Shown piece after piece: positions 10,967-22,470 of a DNA stretch of 64,000 nt (position 1 is its first letter; each line of letters opens with the position of its first letter). The notes beneath the pieces are model-generated. The model was not told the DNA's origin. It ran no database searches and saw only the letters and a program-made list of their open reading frames with translations. The stretch is from contig ML058507.1 of assembly GCA_003013855.2 (NCBI GenBank), forward strand, positions 2,294,001 through 2,358,000. The letters are read 5' to 3'. The position numbers were made by a program, and so were the translations under genes. This DNA comes from Liriodendron chinense (Eukaryota > Streptophyta > Magnoliopsida > Magnoliales > Magnoliaceae).

Positions 10967-11703
10967 AAGTAAATAGATGATCCTAACCATTAGAAAATGA
11001 AATGCTTTCTAGTTCTAAAAGCTTTAGAGGAAAGAACAAAATGGCTTCTAAGGTTTTAAAAGAAAAAAACAAGATGATTTCTCAGCGTCCAATTATAAAA
11101 CCCTTGGAAGAAGACGATGAATTGAAATAATGCTGCTACACCAAGATTAGGCAGAATGGATGCTTTGAGTGATTAAATCATGTGAAATGCAACGGGTACA
11201 TTGTAACATGAGGACCGCTCATGTAGTGGGCCTACTACTGATCCGTTAGTTTGGCAATATAGATGATCAGAACCGTTCAAGAGGTAGATCCACGACATAT
11301 AGAAAGACCATCATCAAATTATGAGTACTATGAATGATCCTAACCGTTCAATCTATGAACAGTTAAAATCATAGAATGTTCAACAGATTATATTCAATAC
11401 CACCTTTTTAAATGATTTGGACCATCTTTACATAAAAATAGGACCGTCCATTGACTGTCCAGATGGGACCTACTGCCTTAAGCGGGTTTTACACTGCATG
11501 GCCCAGCGGGCGCACTGCGATTTTTCTTCGGCGCTCATACGACTCCATGTTACTCTTTTGAAAAGACTAAACTGCCCCTCATGAGATATTTCAATATCAA
11601 AATATCACGATATATAAGTTCAAGACCCGAGAAATTGATATTTTTCGGGTTGTCATTATTTCGTGAAGAGAACTTGCCACCAACCGGCAACGCACCATCT
11701 TTC

Positions 11704-12221
11704 GGGCGCGGCTTTGGTGAATCCCCGAATCCACTGAGGTGAGTGAAACCCCTGAATGTGGGGCCCACCGTGGTGTATTTGACTCCATCCAGGCCGTCCA
11801 TCGGTATTGAAAACTCATTTTAGGGCACGATCCAGAAAATGAAGCAGACTCAAATGTCAGATGCACCATAACTACAGGAAACAGTAGTAATTGACCATTA
11901 AAAACTTATATGGGCCACAAAAGCTTTGGATCAAGATGATATTTGTGTGATCTCTTCATCTGGGTCTTTGTTACCTAATCAACAGGTTGGATGGAAAATA
12001 AACATTCCGATGGACTCCATTAAATTTTTAATGTTGAGGATTTAATCACAACTGTTTCCTGTGAGGTAGTCCACCTAAGATTTGACTCTGCCTCATTTTT
12101 TGAATTGTGACCTAAAATGAGCTGTCCAAATGTTTGGACCGTGTGGATTTAAGGAATATACATACTGTGAGCCCCACAGTCAAGGGTCCCACCCACCTTG
12201 TGATCCATCGAAGCCGCGCCC
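11704..12221. mobile_element. Mutator-type MITE, copy 2
   Basis: This 518-bp relative of 3163-3682 has inverted ends GGGCGCGGCTT / AAGCCGCGCCC and the same internal order: GGTGGG motifs, a TGCCTCATTTTTTGAAT-type block and a GATCCAAAGC block. The target duplication is no longer clear. The ends differ from copy 1, suggesting subfamilies. Confidence 0.75.
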
Positions 12222-12601
12222 TCGTTTTTTAGAAAATCCATACCACTAAAACTGTAGCCCCAAATTTAAGATCGATCTTCTAAAAAAGAGTTAATTACAA
12301 AAGACCACCTACATTGGTCTATTTTTGAAAATTTTCCTACTTAGTCCGTATTATGTCACGACAGCCTATTTTTCTTGCATCACTATTGTATTACTGCTTG
12401 CCATCTACAACCATGTAATATTCATAAGTATAAGGACTATATATATTTTTTTAAAGATCAAATTGACCCCCACATATAAAACAAGGGAAAATTAGTTTTT
12501 TTACCATCTTATCCTCCCTCCCTCTCTCTCGGATCACCTCAACAACACTGCCTCCCGACAGATTCGCTACCTCTTGACTGACGTCGCCTCTTGACATATC
12601 A

Positions 12602-12604
<3 letters not shown>

Positions 12605-12635
<31 letters not shown>
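12605..12635. repeat. CT microsatellite
   Basis: An uninterrupted CT dinucleotide run. Confidence 0.95.
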
Positions 12636-12638
<3 letters not shown>

Positions 12639-12999
12639 TCAACTTGCCCTGTCTCGCGGTCTCTAATCTCACCTTTCCCTTTGTCATGATTCAGCTTCAT
12701 CCCTCTTGATGTTTGTCTCCTCAGAGCTCTATCTCTCATAGCTCAAAAACCTGATTGGAGATTTAGCATGCGATCTCTCATCTTAGCTCTTTTGAACCGT
12801 CTCCCCAAAGCTTGATATACCTCAAACCCCATTCTCTTTCTCTTCCTCTCATCTAGAATTTTGGGGGGTTTTTTTTAGAGGTGAAGATTTTATTACGTTA
12901 GTCATGCAACACACCCACCCTGTCAATACCGCAACACACCCACATGGTCAATCACACAAAGCACTGACTGATGCGATTAGTATGTCTTGAACTTGAGAC

Positions 13000-13312
13000 C
13001 TGCTGCTGGGGATTTTGAATTTATCGATTTTGGTATCCTAATCCAGAATCAAATTTGGAGGTTTTGAAATTGAAGATTTTGGTACCTTACTCGCACTTCA
13101 AATTTGAAGACTTTGACACTTGAATTCCAAAATCGAATTTGGAATTTTTTGAATTTGGGGGTTTCTACCCTACTATCACTTCGAATTAGGGGGGTTTGAA
13201 TTTGAGAATTTTAAAATTGGGGATTTTCTTACCATAATCCCAAAATTGAATTTGAGATTTTTTAATTTGGGGGTTTCTAAAATTGGGGATTTTAGTAGAG
13301 CCAGACATGGCC
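13000..13312. repeat. degenerate G/T-rich tandem repeat
   Basis: Repeated words such as GAATTTGGGGGTTT and AAATTGGGGATTTT recur every 30-60 bp with heavy divergence. No coding potential seen. Confidence 0.6.
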
Positions 13313-15268
13313 CCGATGGGCCCTACCTTTATGTATATGTGTGATCTACCCCATCTACCTTATAATTTGGCAATTCATATTATGGTCCCACGCAAAAAAA
13401 TAAGCCAAATTTGATCCAGATGCGGCCCTCAACAATAAAACTAAATTTGGATGATGAACACCATTGAAACCTTCCTTGGACATAGGTAAACAGTCCGTGA
13501 GATGACCTTACAAAACAAATGGATGACATGGATCACTTTGCATGCTAAAGGTGAGCCCCAAATTCTTTAACAAAACAAGCACAAAAAATTGGGGTCCAAC
13601 TATGCATTTGACTTCCAGCAAAGGCAAAATAGTCTTTCAGAGACCTTAACGGTGTCTCTATGTCAGGAATCGTTAGTCAAGGTCAAATAGGCTTATTTTT
13701 TTTTATCATATTTTTAAATGATAAGTGTGTATTAATAATGTTATGGGTAAATCTGATCATTGTCTTGGTCATGGCCCAAAAGATGTGCAACAGTCGATAT
13801 GAGGTCTACTAATGCCAGCTCCCCACAAGTGTCAGAGAAGGATCCAAGCTTGTCAAGACGAAGAGTCTGCATACTCAATTAGACTCACGGATATAGTTTT
13901 GAGGCATCGGCTTCAGCCTCAGATATAACGGACAAAGTCCTAAGGAATCGGCTTAGGCCTTGGATAGTAGAAATGTCCTGAGGCCTTGAATTCGGCCTTA
14001 GGTGACAAACGTAGAACTGAGGCCTCAACCTCAATTACTGACACCTATCATATTGTCGTTATGCCATCCCGACAACTCAACTGAGGATGCTGAGTACTAT
14101 CTACACCAGATATCCTCAGTTCTAAGCATTTACTGCATCGTCATACGGAGATGATGATTAGCACTGAGATACACGGGATTTGAACGTGATAAGGATCATC
14201 ACAATTAATCAAGGATCATATCCTAGATGGGATCTATGAATCCACCACCATCGACGGGAATCATCACCTATAAAAGGACACCTTCACTTCTTCTCAAAGT
14301 ACGTAATAATCAATCCTTAAACACAACAAAAGGGATTATGCTTGATCATCTCCCTTAATGACTTAAACATTAGAGGGTCCTTAGTCAGCATGACTAGCAC
14401 TCCCTCACGATCTTCCTTTCTTATCACAGGTCAATCAATTAGCATCGCCCATCATCATGTCCCCATCAAATGACGAAGATCACTCGTTGATCATTGATCA
14501 ACATCTGTTGTCCTCATTTTATACGCTACCGAATAAGTATTTCTAAATGAGACGTATAGTAAAAAATAGACCAAAAGGTAGTCCGCCTTTTTAATTAACT
14601 CTACGAAAGATGAGGATAATCCGCTTGCTAGGTCGGCACAAGGCCTACAACTTTAACTATGCGGAACGTGTAGGGGTTGTATGTTGATTCCAATCGTGTG
14701 GCATCATCTAATCTGTGGAGCGTCCTGATTTTTATCCAGATTGATCCTCATCGCGCGGCCATCGTTTTAGTGGTATGGATTTCCTACAGAAGTGGGATGT
14801 TGGCTGGAAAAGATGGTACGCACCACAAGTTTGTCTGCAGGTGATTAAATCACGCGGCCAGCATCCATGCACAGAATAAACGGGATTCTCAGTTCTGACA
14901 TGTGGGACCCATGGTATATGTAATCTAGTCCATTGGTCTGTTGTACCCAATTTAGATGAGCTACAACTGAAAAATATCCTTAACAGGACTATCGACTATT
15001 GTGTTCCTTTGTTTTTTTTTTTTTTATCGAAAAATAGACGGTTAGGAAGAGAAATACAACAACCGTCCAAATTCGACTGAAAATTATTCCTAATATTAGT
15101 GGTTAGGATCTTCCAGTCCGAGAGATAGTTTGAGTCATTGTCCGTCTACGATGAGACTCATGAGATCAACGGTCTGGATTACCGAACCATGCGCTCCACT
15201 TGTAAGAATTGAAACCATTGTACGGAGTGCGAAGATACTAGGAACGTATGTTATGATTCCCCTCATGT

Positions 15269-15271
<3 letters not shown>

Positions 15272-15299
<28 letters not shown>
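15272..15299. repeat. CT microsatellite upstream of the WIP gene
   Basis: A perfect CT run about 420 bp before the start codon. Confidence 0.95.
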
Positions 15300-15304
<5 letters not shown>

Positions 15305-15389
15305 CGCATTAGTCTGATTGACTCCCAAAGATACGTCACCTTTACATGGTTTATTTTCTCCACCGGTTAACTTGCTGTTTTTTTCTCCC

Positions 15390-15545
15390 CACTTTTCCTC
15401 TCTCCCTCTCTCTCTCTCTCTCTACAAGTGTAGGGGAGAGAACCCTTTACGCTCTCTCCCTCTCTCTCTCTAGAGAACCCTTGTAACTTTTTTCCGCTAC
15501 CCATTTACGCTTCTCTCTCCCTCTCTCTCTCTCTAGAGAAAAGAA
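15390..15545 (+). promoter_or_regulatory. pyrimidine-rich leader/promoter region of the WIP gene
   Basis: Three CT-rich tracts are separated by an imperfect tandem duplication containing TTACGCT, CCCTCTCTCTCTCT and AGAGAACCCTT. CT-rich stretches are common in plant core promoters and 5' UTRs and can bind GAGA/BPC factors. The transcription start cannot be placed from sequence alone, so the role is inferred from position. Confidence 0.5.
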
Positions 15546-15653
15546 GATTAAAAAAAAAAAAAGGATAGAAAAAAGCCTTTCAACAAACCAAACCAACTCT
15601 CACTATCCTACCAAAACACCAGCCCTTCCCATAAAGCGTCTCAAACACTCATC

Positions 15654-15721
15654 TGTCGGAGAGAGGGGGAGGGAGAGAGGGGGAGAGGGAGAGAGAGAGA
15701 GAGAGAAAGAGAGAAGGGGAG
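15654..15721 (+). repeat. GA-rich tract directly before the start codon
   Basis: A purine tract (GGAGA and GA repeats) ends one base before the WIP start codon. It contains no upstream ATG, so the start at 15722 is the first one available in this leader. Confidence 0.85.
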
Positions 15722-15844
15722 ATGGGTATAAAGAACTACCATGCAAATGATATGGGTTTTTGCTTCCAACCCCCAACCTTCATTGAATGGCTCAAACCAT
15801 CCCAACCATCTCCTTCTTTCATTCCTCAACTCCCTCTCCTTTAT

Positions 15845-15886
<42 letters not shown>

Positions 15887-17763
15887 GAGCTATTGCACCA
15901 AACAACTCAATGCTTGCCTCTTCTAAGCATGTTCAAAGAGCCCAAGCCCATGAAAGAAGAGGAGTTTGGGTTCCAAAGGGAGAGTATTGGGGTGAAAGAT
16001 GAGAAAGAAGAGAAGGTTACCGTGGCCTTACACATTGGGCTGCCTAACTCTGGAGGCTTTGAAGGTGAGAAGGAGAAGGGTCTTGGCTATAAGGGGGAGG
16101 AGAGTATGAATAAGAGCTTTGATGGGCGTGGTTTGAGCAGTGAAAGTAGGTTTTGGATCCCAACACCAGCTCAGATCCTCATTGGACCCACTCAGTTCTC
16201 TTGTGCTGTTTGCAACAAGACCTTCAATAGGTACAACAACATGCAGGTTAGTCCTCCCAATTTTATTTTATTTTTTCAGAATTTCATTTCATTTATGGTG
16301 GTGATGAATATCTATTACAATCTTGGAGAGAGAGATCATTAGATTTTTTTTTTCCTTTTTTAATACTTTATTGATGTTTTTCTTTTCTTTTTTGGTTCCT
16401 TTTTTTTTTCTCTCAACATTTTTCTTTATTTTCTATCCTATTTGGGTATATTGGTGTATTGTGGCTGATGGAATTATGAAGAGAAAATCTCTATTTTTGG
16501 AGACATCCACCATAATCTATGGATTAAAGGCAACAAATATCCATTTTCAATTCCCCAACCCACCCAAAAAAATAAAAATTATTATAGTTACTTTCCTACT
16601 TAATAATGACCTTTTGATTCATCGGTGAAATGATTACAAGACCTAGACTTCAAACAATGCAATGCTGCTGTTTTTTTTTCCATCATTAGATTTATTTAGC
16701 GTGACCTGATCAAAATTGAAAGTGGAGAAAGCCAATTAGCCTGTTCAAGCAACGTCATAGAGCCAATCACAGGCAACGATGAGTAGGAAACATCTAGACC
16801 GATGCTGTAGCCTTTTCAAGATTTTGCTTGCTTTTCTTATCTACAAAACCGCCTTTCTGTATATCCGAAGGAATCCGAGGCTAACTGTTCGGATATTTTC
16901 TTCCCCATATGCTTTCATGGGATATTCATTTGAGGGATCCAAAGCCGACCGACTAGAAACAGAAAACCAAAGCTATTTTCCTCAATAATCAGCTTATGAT
17001 GACCCTAAAGAAAATATTAAGTGATTATTTTGAATTCCAAAAAGGGGAAATGGGTGTATGAAGAATCAATGAGGTGAGTGTAGGTAGTAATTCCTTGTCC
17101 GAATCTCCGAAAAATAAATAAATAAATTCTTAGAGAAGAATACAAGTAGTGTCAATATTGTAGAAAGATTTTCTACCACTGTTGAACAAATGCCCCTGGA
17201 TACAATATGAACAGTTTAAAGAAGTTAAACAACCTTTAGTACTCAATATAATCCTAATAAAAAATAATATGTCATTGCCAGTTACAAGTACATGAGTCAT
17301 CCAATGCAACTATTCACACAGTATTTTTTTTTTTAGCTAGCTAGCTTATACCAGACGGATGTGTTTGGATAAAAAAAAATAAGGTAAATTAAGGAAGAAG
17401 AAGAAGAAGAAGAAGAATTCTACCTTTGTTTCCTTTGTGTTATATTTCTTTTCTTCTTTGGTGTGAACTAGGATGGAGGCATACCCTAGAACCAATGCTA
17501 TTTCTAGGAGAACTGATAACATACAATTAGAATTTTTTTAGACATTGGAGCTGCTTCTAATAATCAATACCATTGATTTCTTACTTGGGACACAGAGCTA
17601 GCAAACTAAAAATTTAAAACCTACACTTAATCACATCAATATTTCATATCTACATAAGAAAAAAAAAAGAAGATAAATACAACGGAAAGCAATAATTTGA
17701 CCTTTTTATATTTTGATTGGAAAACAATTATAATGGTCATTTCTTCTGATAAAATATAGCTTT

Positions 17764-17804
<41 letters not shown>

Positions 17805-18515
17805 CTCTTTTTCATTTTCTTCTTTAGTTTAATGCATGTATGGATTAATGTGCAAAACGATGTTTGGTAACGCGGGATTAAAGTCATCTCTCATTAGGTA
17901 ATCATCAAATTGCACTGATTCGAAACCATTACAGAACTATTATATCTCTCATTCTTTACAATGCAGATATAAATGCTATGCTAAAAACCATTCCTATAAA
18001 AGTATACCATTTTGATTATTTTTACTGAAACAAGTAATATAAGCATGTGGTAATTTTGGTTATAGATGCACATGTGGGGGCATGGATCACAATATAGAAA
18101 GGGGCCAGAATCCCTCAGAGGGACCCAACCAACAGCAATGCTGAGGCTCCCTTGCTACTGTTGTGCCCATGGCTGCAAGAATAACATCAACCATCCGCGC
18201 GCCAAGCCGTTGAAGGATTTTAGAACCCTCCAAACTCACTACAAGAGAAAGCATGGGGTGAAGCCCTTCATGTGCCGAAAATGCGGCAAGTGCTTCGCAG
18301 TTAGGGGAGACTGGAGGACCCACGAGAAGAACTGTGGGAAGCTTTGGTTTTGCACATGCGGGTCCGACTTCAAGCACAAAAGATCACTCAAGGACCACAT
18401 TAGAGCTTTTGGGAAGGGCCATTCTCCCTACCCATCTCATGTAAGCTTCGAAGAGGAGAAGGAATGCGTCACTGGGTCTGAAGATGAAGAAGTGATATCG
18501 GGAAGATCGCACTAA
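15722..18515 (+). CDS. WIP: WIP-subfamily C2H2 zinc-finger transcription factor, join(15722..16246,18066..18515)
   Basis: The only intact host gene: two exons, 175 + 149 codons (324 aa). The N-terminal part is variable, with a polyglutamine run near residue 42. The family hallmark WIPTPAQILIGPTQFSC starts near residue 145. Four zinc fingers follow: C161/C164/H177/H181; a second with C207/C212/H233/H238; a C2HC third with C245/C248/H261/C265; and a fourth with C271/C273/H286/H294. The invariant GSQYRKGPESLRGTQP and FKHKRSLKDHIRAFG blocks are present. The single phase-0 intron sits after NNMQ, inside finger 1, with GT...AG ends, as in WIP genes generally. Arabidopsis members include TT1 (seed-coat flavonoids), NTT/WIP2 (fruit and transmitting tract), WIP4/5 (root) and DOT5/WIP6 (veins). 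Nuclear DNA binding is expected. The finger region looks closest to the WIP2/4/5 type, but the paralogue is unproven. Confidence 0.95.
15845..15886 (+). repeat. CAG trinucleotide repeat coding polyglutamine
   Basis: Twelve CAG codons flanked by CAA codons encode 14 glutamines in WIP exon 1. Nearly pure CAG makes this a likely length-variable site. Confidence 0.93.
16247..18065 (+). other. WIP intron
   Basis: The intron is 1819 bp, starting GTTAGT and ending TTATAG. It is AT-rich and holds a GAA repeat (17394-17416) and a CT microsatellite (17768-17798). No ORF of note and no transposon was recognised. The duplicated word TAGCTAGCTAGC lies near 17335. Confidence 0.9.
17768..17798. repeat. CT microsatellite in the WIP intron
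   Basis: A perfect CT run, about 270 bp before exon 2. Confidence 0.95.
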
Positions 18516-18819
18516 TCCGTCCTTTAATAGCGTAATTAGAGTCATCATCTTCCTTTTTTTCTCTTTTCTTTCCTGGGTGTTTGGGTATGAGTTTAGGAAG
18601 CTCATCTAAGCTTGTGCTCAGTAACAAAAAACTCTTGGGAAGTGTTGTTCTTGCTGGAGGACACATAGAAAGAGTGGTTTGCTACGGAGCATTAGTGGGA
18701 TGATGAGCACTCAATAATCATGATAGCTGGTTTGCTTAATGTTTTTATTAGTAGGATGATTACCATGCAAGGATGTGAAGTAGCTGAATTTTCTTCATGG
18801 TTAAGGGGGGGAGAGCAAG

Positions 18820-18822
<3 letters not shown>

Positions 18823-18898
<76 letters not shown>
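18823..18898. repeat. long GA microsatellite downstream of the WIP gene
   Basis: About 38 GA dinucleotides with almost no interruptions, roughly 300 bp after the stop codon; possibly within the 3' UTR or just past it. Confidence 0.95.
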
Positions 18899-18900
<2 letters not shown>

Positions 18901-19089
18901 ATCTCAAGTATAACAGCCTTGTAATCTCCTAAATGGAGGAAATTTGCCCACTTCATTGACTATTTTGGTGATCATTATGTAAGAAGTAATCATTATGTAA
19001 GAAATGCTTCTCTCAAATCTTCTTCTGGTGTGGGATCATTGTCCAACTGAGCAATCTTCTCAAGGTTTGTGCATTGATTTCCTTGACTA

Positions 19090-19662
19090 AGGGTGCGTTT
19101 GGATTCTGGATTGAACCGGATTGCAATAAGTCAATTCAATGAAATGGCAATGCCAAAGTCGGTGTGAAACCATTTTAAATCACGGTGTTGACGAAACCCC
19201 TAATTTCAACTCCATTCATTTCAAGTTTGGTTTGAAATGACTTCAATATGCCGGCGTAGGTGAAGATCCTGCAATGTGAATGGAGTGAGAATAGTCCCAC
19301 AGTGGTCAATAACATTTCCCCCTTTCTGACTTGAGAAAATCGTCATACATCTCAATTGGGCATCCAAACATGCCAAAATCAATCCTATATATCTTCCTTC
19401 CAATTTGGCCTTGAAAAGAATTGTAATGTTTTTTTTTTTTTTTTTTTGTTTTTTTTATTTTAAATTAAATTATATTGCTGAATCAAGGAAAACCTCATTC
19501 CGGTGGGCGCCACAAAAAGATTGACTGCTTCACCTATCATGTACTGGAGACTACACAAAGAAGAATTGTAATGCTAGCCTGGGTGCTAGTCCCATATTGC
19601 TCATTTGCTATGCATCAACTAAAGTTATCACGATTCATTTCAATTGAGCATCCAAACGCGCC
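19090..19662. mobile_element. MITE with GCGTTTGGAT ends, interrupted
   Basis: The left end reads GGGTGCGTTTGGATT and the right end CATCCAAACGCGCC, its near inverted repeat. A further CATCCAAACATGCC copy lies at about 19361. The GCGTTTGGAT terminus is common in plant MITEs of the hAT or PIF/Harbinger type. It is split by the retroposon at 19429-19561. Confidence 0.55.
19429..19561 (-). mobile_element. short LINE-type tail insertion with 12-bp target duplication
   Basis: A T-run begins right after AGAATTGTAATG (19417-19428), and the same 12 bases recur at 19562-19573. The 133-bp insert ends with the CCTATCATGTAC tail signature shared with other copies. It sits inside the older MITE. Confidence 0.75.
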
Positions 19663-19999
19663 ATAACCAATCCTATGTTCATGCCACCCATGGAACAACC
19701 GAAATTTATGGCATGCTTTACGTAGCATCATTGCATATTGTGGTGCGTTGATCACGGAAGTGTTGGTCACGAGCTAGATCTGAGGTTGTGATTGGACTTA
19801 GATTGTATTATGCAAAAGCATGAGAGACAATCATTTCAAATCCTTTTTTATTTTCTTTTTCTAACATGACTTTCTTTTTCAAAGTATAGACAAGGAAAGG
19901 CTGTTTAGTCCAACTTTGAAGGCGTAGTGAAACCACCACCACCCATTGTTTCTAACTCAAAGAAAGAGAAAGCGAGATCAACATGAGAGATGTTCGCAT

Positions 20000-20350
20000 C
20001 AAATGGATGGACAATAAGTTAGCATCCACCCATTGGATAACTTCCAATCTATCATGTATGTGCAACATCCATCCTTTCCAATAGGTTGGACCAACCATGA
20101 GGATCATCTTGTGGCAAAATCAGCCCTATTCACACATCAGTTTGGCCAAACTATAGAAAAAAAAAAAAATGTACAGTCGCTGATGAATAACACAATACAT
20201 GTGTGGTATGGCAGATGAGTGAATGGGGATGATTTTTGCATAGGTAATCCTCATGGTGGAGCCAATCTAGTTGGACCGGTTGGATTTCGTCCACACATGA
20301 CATGTTGAAAGTTATCCATGTTGAGTGGACAGTAACTTATTGTCAAACCA
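20000..20350. mobile_element. fold-back MITE
   Basis: Two arms of about 100 bp are inverted copies: GACAATAAGTTA...GGATAACTT...CATGAGGAT on the left, and ATCCTCATG...AAGTTATCC...TAACTTATTGTC on the right. The outer ends are approximate and no target duplication was determined. Confidence 0.65.
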
Positions 20351-21250
20351 CTGGCAAATAAATAGAATTTTCTTTCTCCTTCCTCTTCTTCTTGTTTTAC
20401 TTCTTCTCTTCTAGATGAGTACTGAACTATCCTCATATACGTGGCACGTGAGATCCAGACAGTTCTTATGTTAGACATTACTGTGGGTGGGCGGTATGAT
20501 AGGCAACAGGCCAATCAGACAATCTTGAAGCTTCTTGAAAGGACTTCTCCAACTGATACCGTCCATTTTTTGTAATCGTCAAAAAGTTTTCCATTCAGAT
20601 GGTTGGTATGGTATTGCCAGTGTGGACAGTAGAGATCCCTAGATTAAATAACGGTTGAGATCTCTTATAAGTGTAAGATGTATGCTGCCTAGAAATATAT
20701 AAAGTTCAATCCAGCAAATGCACTTTTCCGGTAGTCAGCTTCTCACATGTCGCTGAGTACCATACATGTGCTAAATCCGAACCGCTCATCATCCAGCCCC
20801 TCTATAAATGCCGTAAGTACAATATCAGGTTAATTGGTCCTCTTTGTTTGCACCCGATCTAGCCACACCGGATTCAACAGCTAGTAGCTGACATGTGGCA
20901 GCACTACTGTATGGCAAATCAAGGCGAGTTCCTTATCTGATGCGATTGGCAAAATGAGATTATGAAGTATAAAGAAAATTGTTGCCCAGAGATACGTGTC
21001 AACACACCTAATTAAAAGATGTTATCAGACACGTGTTAAAACGAAGATAGTCATAGCCTTTTCTTCTTTAAAAAAAAAAAAAAAAATAGGCTTTATAATG
21101 GTTTAGAAAGGATGTTCGCACCATTGTTATAGTTTGCGGTGATTCTCCCCGCATAAGTCAAGTGGCTGCACACATATAGAATCATAAGTAGAATGCTTTA
21201 ACATGCACAGTTAGTTAAGGCGGTGAGCAATAAAGACACATGAAAAACAT
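20351..21250. other. no gene recognised
   Basis: AT-rich sequence without a coherent reading frame or a repeat with clear ends. Confidence 0.5.
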
Positions 21251-21389
21251 TGTAAAACTCTAATTTGGGGTTAATTGGGAGGTTAGGGTTACTTAATACC
21301 CCTCTCTCTAATTTATATTAATAAAGTGATGATGAAAAAATGCGATAGTTCATAGAGCCACCCAAAGTACAAAGACTCCAACTTCAACA
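21251..21389 (-). repeat. short copia-type LTR
   Basis: A 139-bp LTR beginning TGTTGAAG and ending TTTTACA on the minus strand, preceded in that direction by the purine-rich TTTTAGGGGAG. It is clearly related to the 143-bp 5' LTR at 38034-38176. The purine tract marks it as a 3' LTR; its internal region is lost beyond the LINE at 21427. Confidence 0.65.
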
Positions 21390-21426
21390 CTCCCCTAAAA
21401 TAAGTATAGATATTTATCATGCCCAA

Positions 21427-22470
21427 CTTTTTTTTTTTTTAAAGGAAGAGAATTTTATAAGAATAAACAGGAGCTATACAGAAAACCACATTTGGGTCAG
21501 CCTCGGCACAAAAAGGATAAAAGACCCACCTATCATATACCTGAGAAACAAAAAAAAAAAAAGAAAGAAAAAAGAACTGGGGATACTATCCTTAGACAAT
21601 AGAAGTGACAAACACGAGACAACAAAAGTTATCCACCTCAAAGCGACCCGATACCTGCATTGTCTAGAGCAACCATCCCCTTGATATGTCTCGGGAGGTC
21701 TGTGTGGGACGAAAAAATTGTATCCGACCTTCCTTCACTACCAAGCCTTGCTAAAGCGTCCGCAACTGTATTTCCTTCCTAGCAGGTGTGAGAGACAGTA
21801 ACATTCATTGAGGACCGGATGCATTAGATTGATCAAACAATGTACCGGATGACCCATGGGACCTTAGCCCTTAGGGTAGAAAGAGCATTTGCCACAACTG
21901 TGGAGTCAATTTCCAGGATTAGACGGGAGATGCCTGCTTCCTCACATAAGCGAACGCCGTCAAGCACGACTCGGGCCTCCGCCATTGTATTGGTAACCCT
22001 CCCATAGGCCTTATGAAAAGCAAAAGCAACCCTTCCACGATGGTCCCTACAAATACCTTCACCGCCCCCTTCTCCCAGATTGCCTCTAGCCGAGCCATCC
22101 ACATTGAACTTATACTCTCCTTGGCCCGGTCTAACCCATTTGATTACCGACGTGGACTACTTTGATCTATTAGAAATTTTAGGTATCCCTATAGAATGGA
22201 GAGCTAGCTGATCTGAGAGGGACTCTCTACCTATTGTAAGTAGCTTTCTCCCAATTTTCCTTAGCCATCTATACACCTCACCTACAATCAACTCTTGGGA
22301 GATTGGTTTACCTTCGAACTTGCTCTTATTCCGGTTGAGCCATGTTTCCCACACCACAATGCATGGGACCACCCCCCTCAGGAAAGCAACTCTAGAGGAT
22401 TGAGATGCTTACGCATCCAGAAAACCACTCTATGGAAGATATTGTGGTTGGGCTGTTCATGGATATGAAA
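21427..22470 (-). mobile_element. 5'-truncated LINE with RNase H domain
   Basis: A T-run at about 21430 is the polyA of a minus-strand LINE. Upstream in that direction, 22102-21833 encodes an RNase H domain (DGSARGNLGEGG, AEARVVLDGV, LEIDSTVVANAL). 22372-22157 encodes the preceding linker (VVWETWLNRNKSKFEG) found at the C-terminus of plant L1 ORF2. Stops and frame breaks show it is dead. The 5' edge is approximate. Confidence 0.82.

Larger units (their letters stand above)
12288..14601. mobile_element. probable terminal-inverted-repeat transposon, non-coding
   Basis: The left end reads GAGTTAATTACAAAAG, then CCACCTACATTGGTCTATTTTT. The right end, reverse-complemented, reads GAGTTAATTAAAAAGG, then GGACTACCTTTTGGTCTATTTTTT. 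The arms match over about 45 bp with gaps. The 2.3 kb between them has no transposase and contains a CT microsatellite (12605-12635) and a degenerate GAATTTGG/ATTTTGG repeat (about 13000-13310). It also holds a stretch with a CTATAAAAGG box and an LTR-like TGTT...AACA span (about 13739-14508). No target duplication was found. Confidence 0.5.

Noticed and set aside
15641..16002. Overlapping readings in other frames of WIP exon 1 (polyserine, polyalanine, polyleucine)
   Set aside because: They are frame shadows of the CAG repeat and GA tract; only the frame from 15722 carries the WIP domain.
16247..16628. Reading through the WIP donor site and the following 101-codon frame
   Set aside because: Low-complexity T-rich intron translation; the GT donor after NNMQ and resumption at 18066 explain the gene better.
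18720..18932. Plus-strand frame with a long RE dipeptide run
   Set aside because: Translation of the GA microsatellite.
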